This document shows positions 63,969 through 64,000 of a stretch of 64,000 nucleotides of DNA, one piece after another. Every line of letters begins with the position of its first letter. Within the stretch, counting starts at the first letter, position 1. Position numbers and translations under genes: made by a program. Source of the stretch: Georgenia soli (GTDB lineage Bacteria > Actinomycetota > Actinomycetes > Actinomycetales > Actinomycetaceae); assembly GCF_002563695.1 (NCBI RefSeq), contig NZ_PDJI01000004.1, positions 1 to 64,000 on the forward strand, given 5' to 3'. The notes under the pieces were generated by a model that saw only the letters and a program-made list of their open reading frames with translations, did not search any database and had not been told where the DNA came from.

Positions 63969-64000
63969 TGGCCCAGCTCGTCTTCTTCTCGGGGACCATG
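63968..64000 (+). CDS. tdk: Thymidine kinase, first 11 codons (partial)
   Basis: GTG GCC CAG and on encodes MAQLVFFSGTM before the window ends. This fits the N-terminus of actinobacterial thymidine kinases, which read MAELVFFSGTMDCGKST, placed after the phosphodiesterase gene. It is only 11 residues, so the call rests on that match and gene order. It overlaps the previous TAG by one base (TAGTG), suggesting co-translation. Confidence 0.6.
   Translation, partial: MAQLVFFSGTM

Overview
The window is about 73% G+C by eye. It reads as chromosomal DNA from an actinobacterium, most likely a Micrococcales relative of Cellulomonas or Georgenia. The evidence is GTG-rich starts, an actinobacterial bcc-aa3 respiratory chain with a di-heme QcrC, a PASTA kinase beside an Rv2175c-like DNA-binding protein, a PPi-type phosphofructokinase, DUF3043/DUF4192/DUF4333/DUF5998/DUF7455 proteins and a ParE/ParC pair near sigA. 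The genus is inference. Almost all of it is core chromosome. I see no prophage, insertion sequence, CRISPR array, rRNA or tRNA.

Layout. 1-5 kb: a frameshifted kinase tail, a frameshifted SDR epimerase, sucB (one-base frameshift) and lpdA. 5-14 kb: pepA, two small membrane proteins, pyrD, DUF3043, an M20 dipeptidase, a DUF4333 lipoprotein, glycerate kinase, an IscA-type Fe-S carrier and an FKBP lipoprotein. 14-24 kb: respiratory block, with ctaC-ctaD-ctaF on + facing sodA and ctaE-qcrC-qcrA-qcrB on -. 24-35 kb: a pseudo-receiver gene with trpD, a stand-alone RAM-domain protein, a DnaQ-UvrC fusion nuclease, fadD, ROK glucokinase, plsC, PPi-PFK and class II DAHP synthase. 35-43 kb: a molybdopterin oxidoreductase, a PASTA kinase, a four-LysM transglycosylase, the Rv2175c-like regulator, a polyprenyl synthase, DUF4192 and a UspA protein. 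43-48 kb: glycine riboswitch and gcvT-gcvH-gcvP. 48-59 kb: sigA, a tandem-GNAT protein, an ArsR-type regulator with a tiny overlapping ORF, DUF7455, parE, two more tandem-GNAT paralogues and parC. 59-64 kb: a GNAT/acyl-CoA-synthetase fusion, DUF5998, a phosphodiesterase and the first codons of a thymidine kinase.

Common themes. Genes meet head-to-head over very short spacers and tail-to-tail over strong GC hairpins. About twenty genes have a TANNNT-like -10 hexamer exactly 6 or 7 nt before the start codon and no ribosome binding site, so they are probably read from leaderless mRNAs. Same-strand neighbours often overlap as GTGA/ATGA (qcrC-qcrA-qcrB, trpD, gcvH-gcvP, ctaD-ctaF, DUF5998-phosphodiesterase). 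Non-coding curiosities are 27-bp and 33-bp minisatellites, a nested hairpin, a GTGCAC palindrome cluster, a palindromic -10 shared by two divergent genes and an AT palindrome at the sigA promoter. The first 2.7 kb carries at least five single-base frameshifts, best explained by sequencing or contig-end error, although real gene decay cannot be excluded from this sequence alone.
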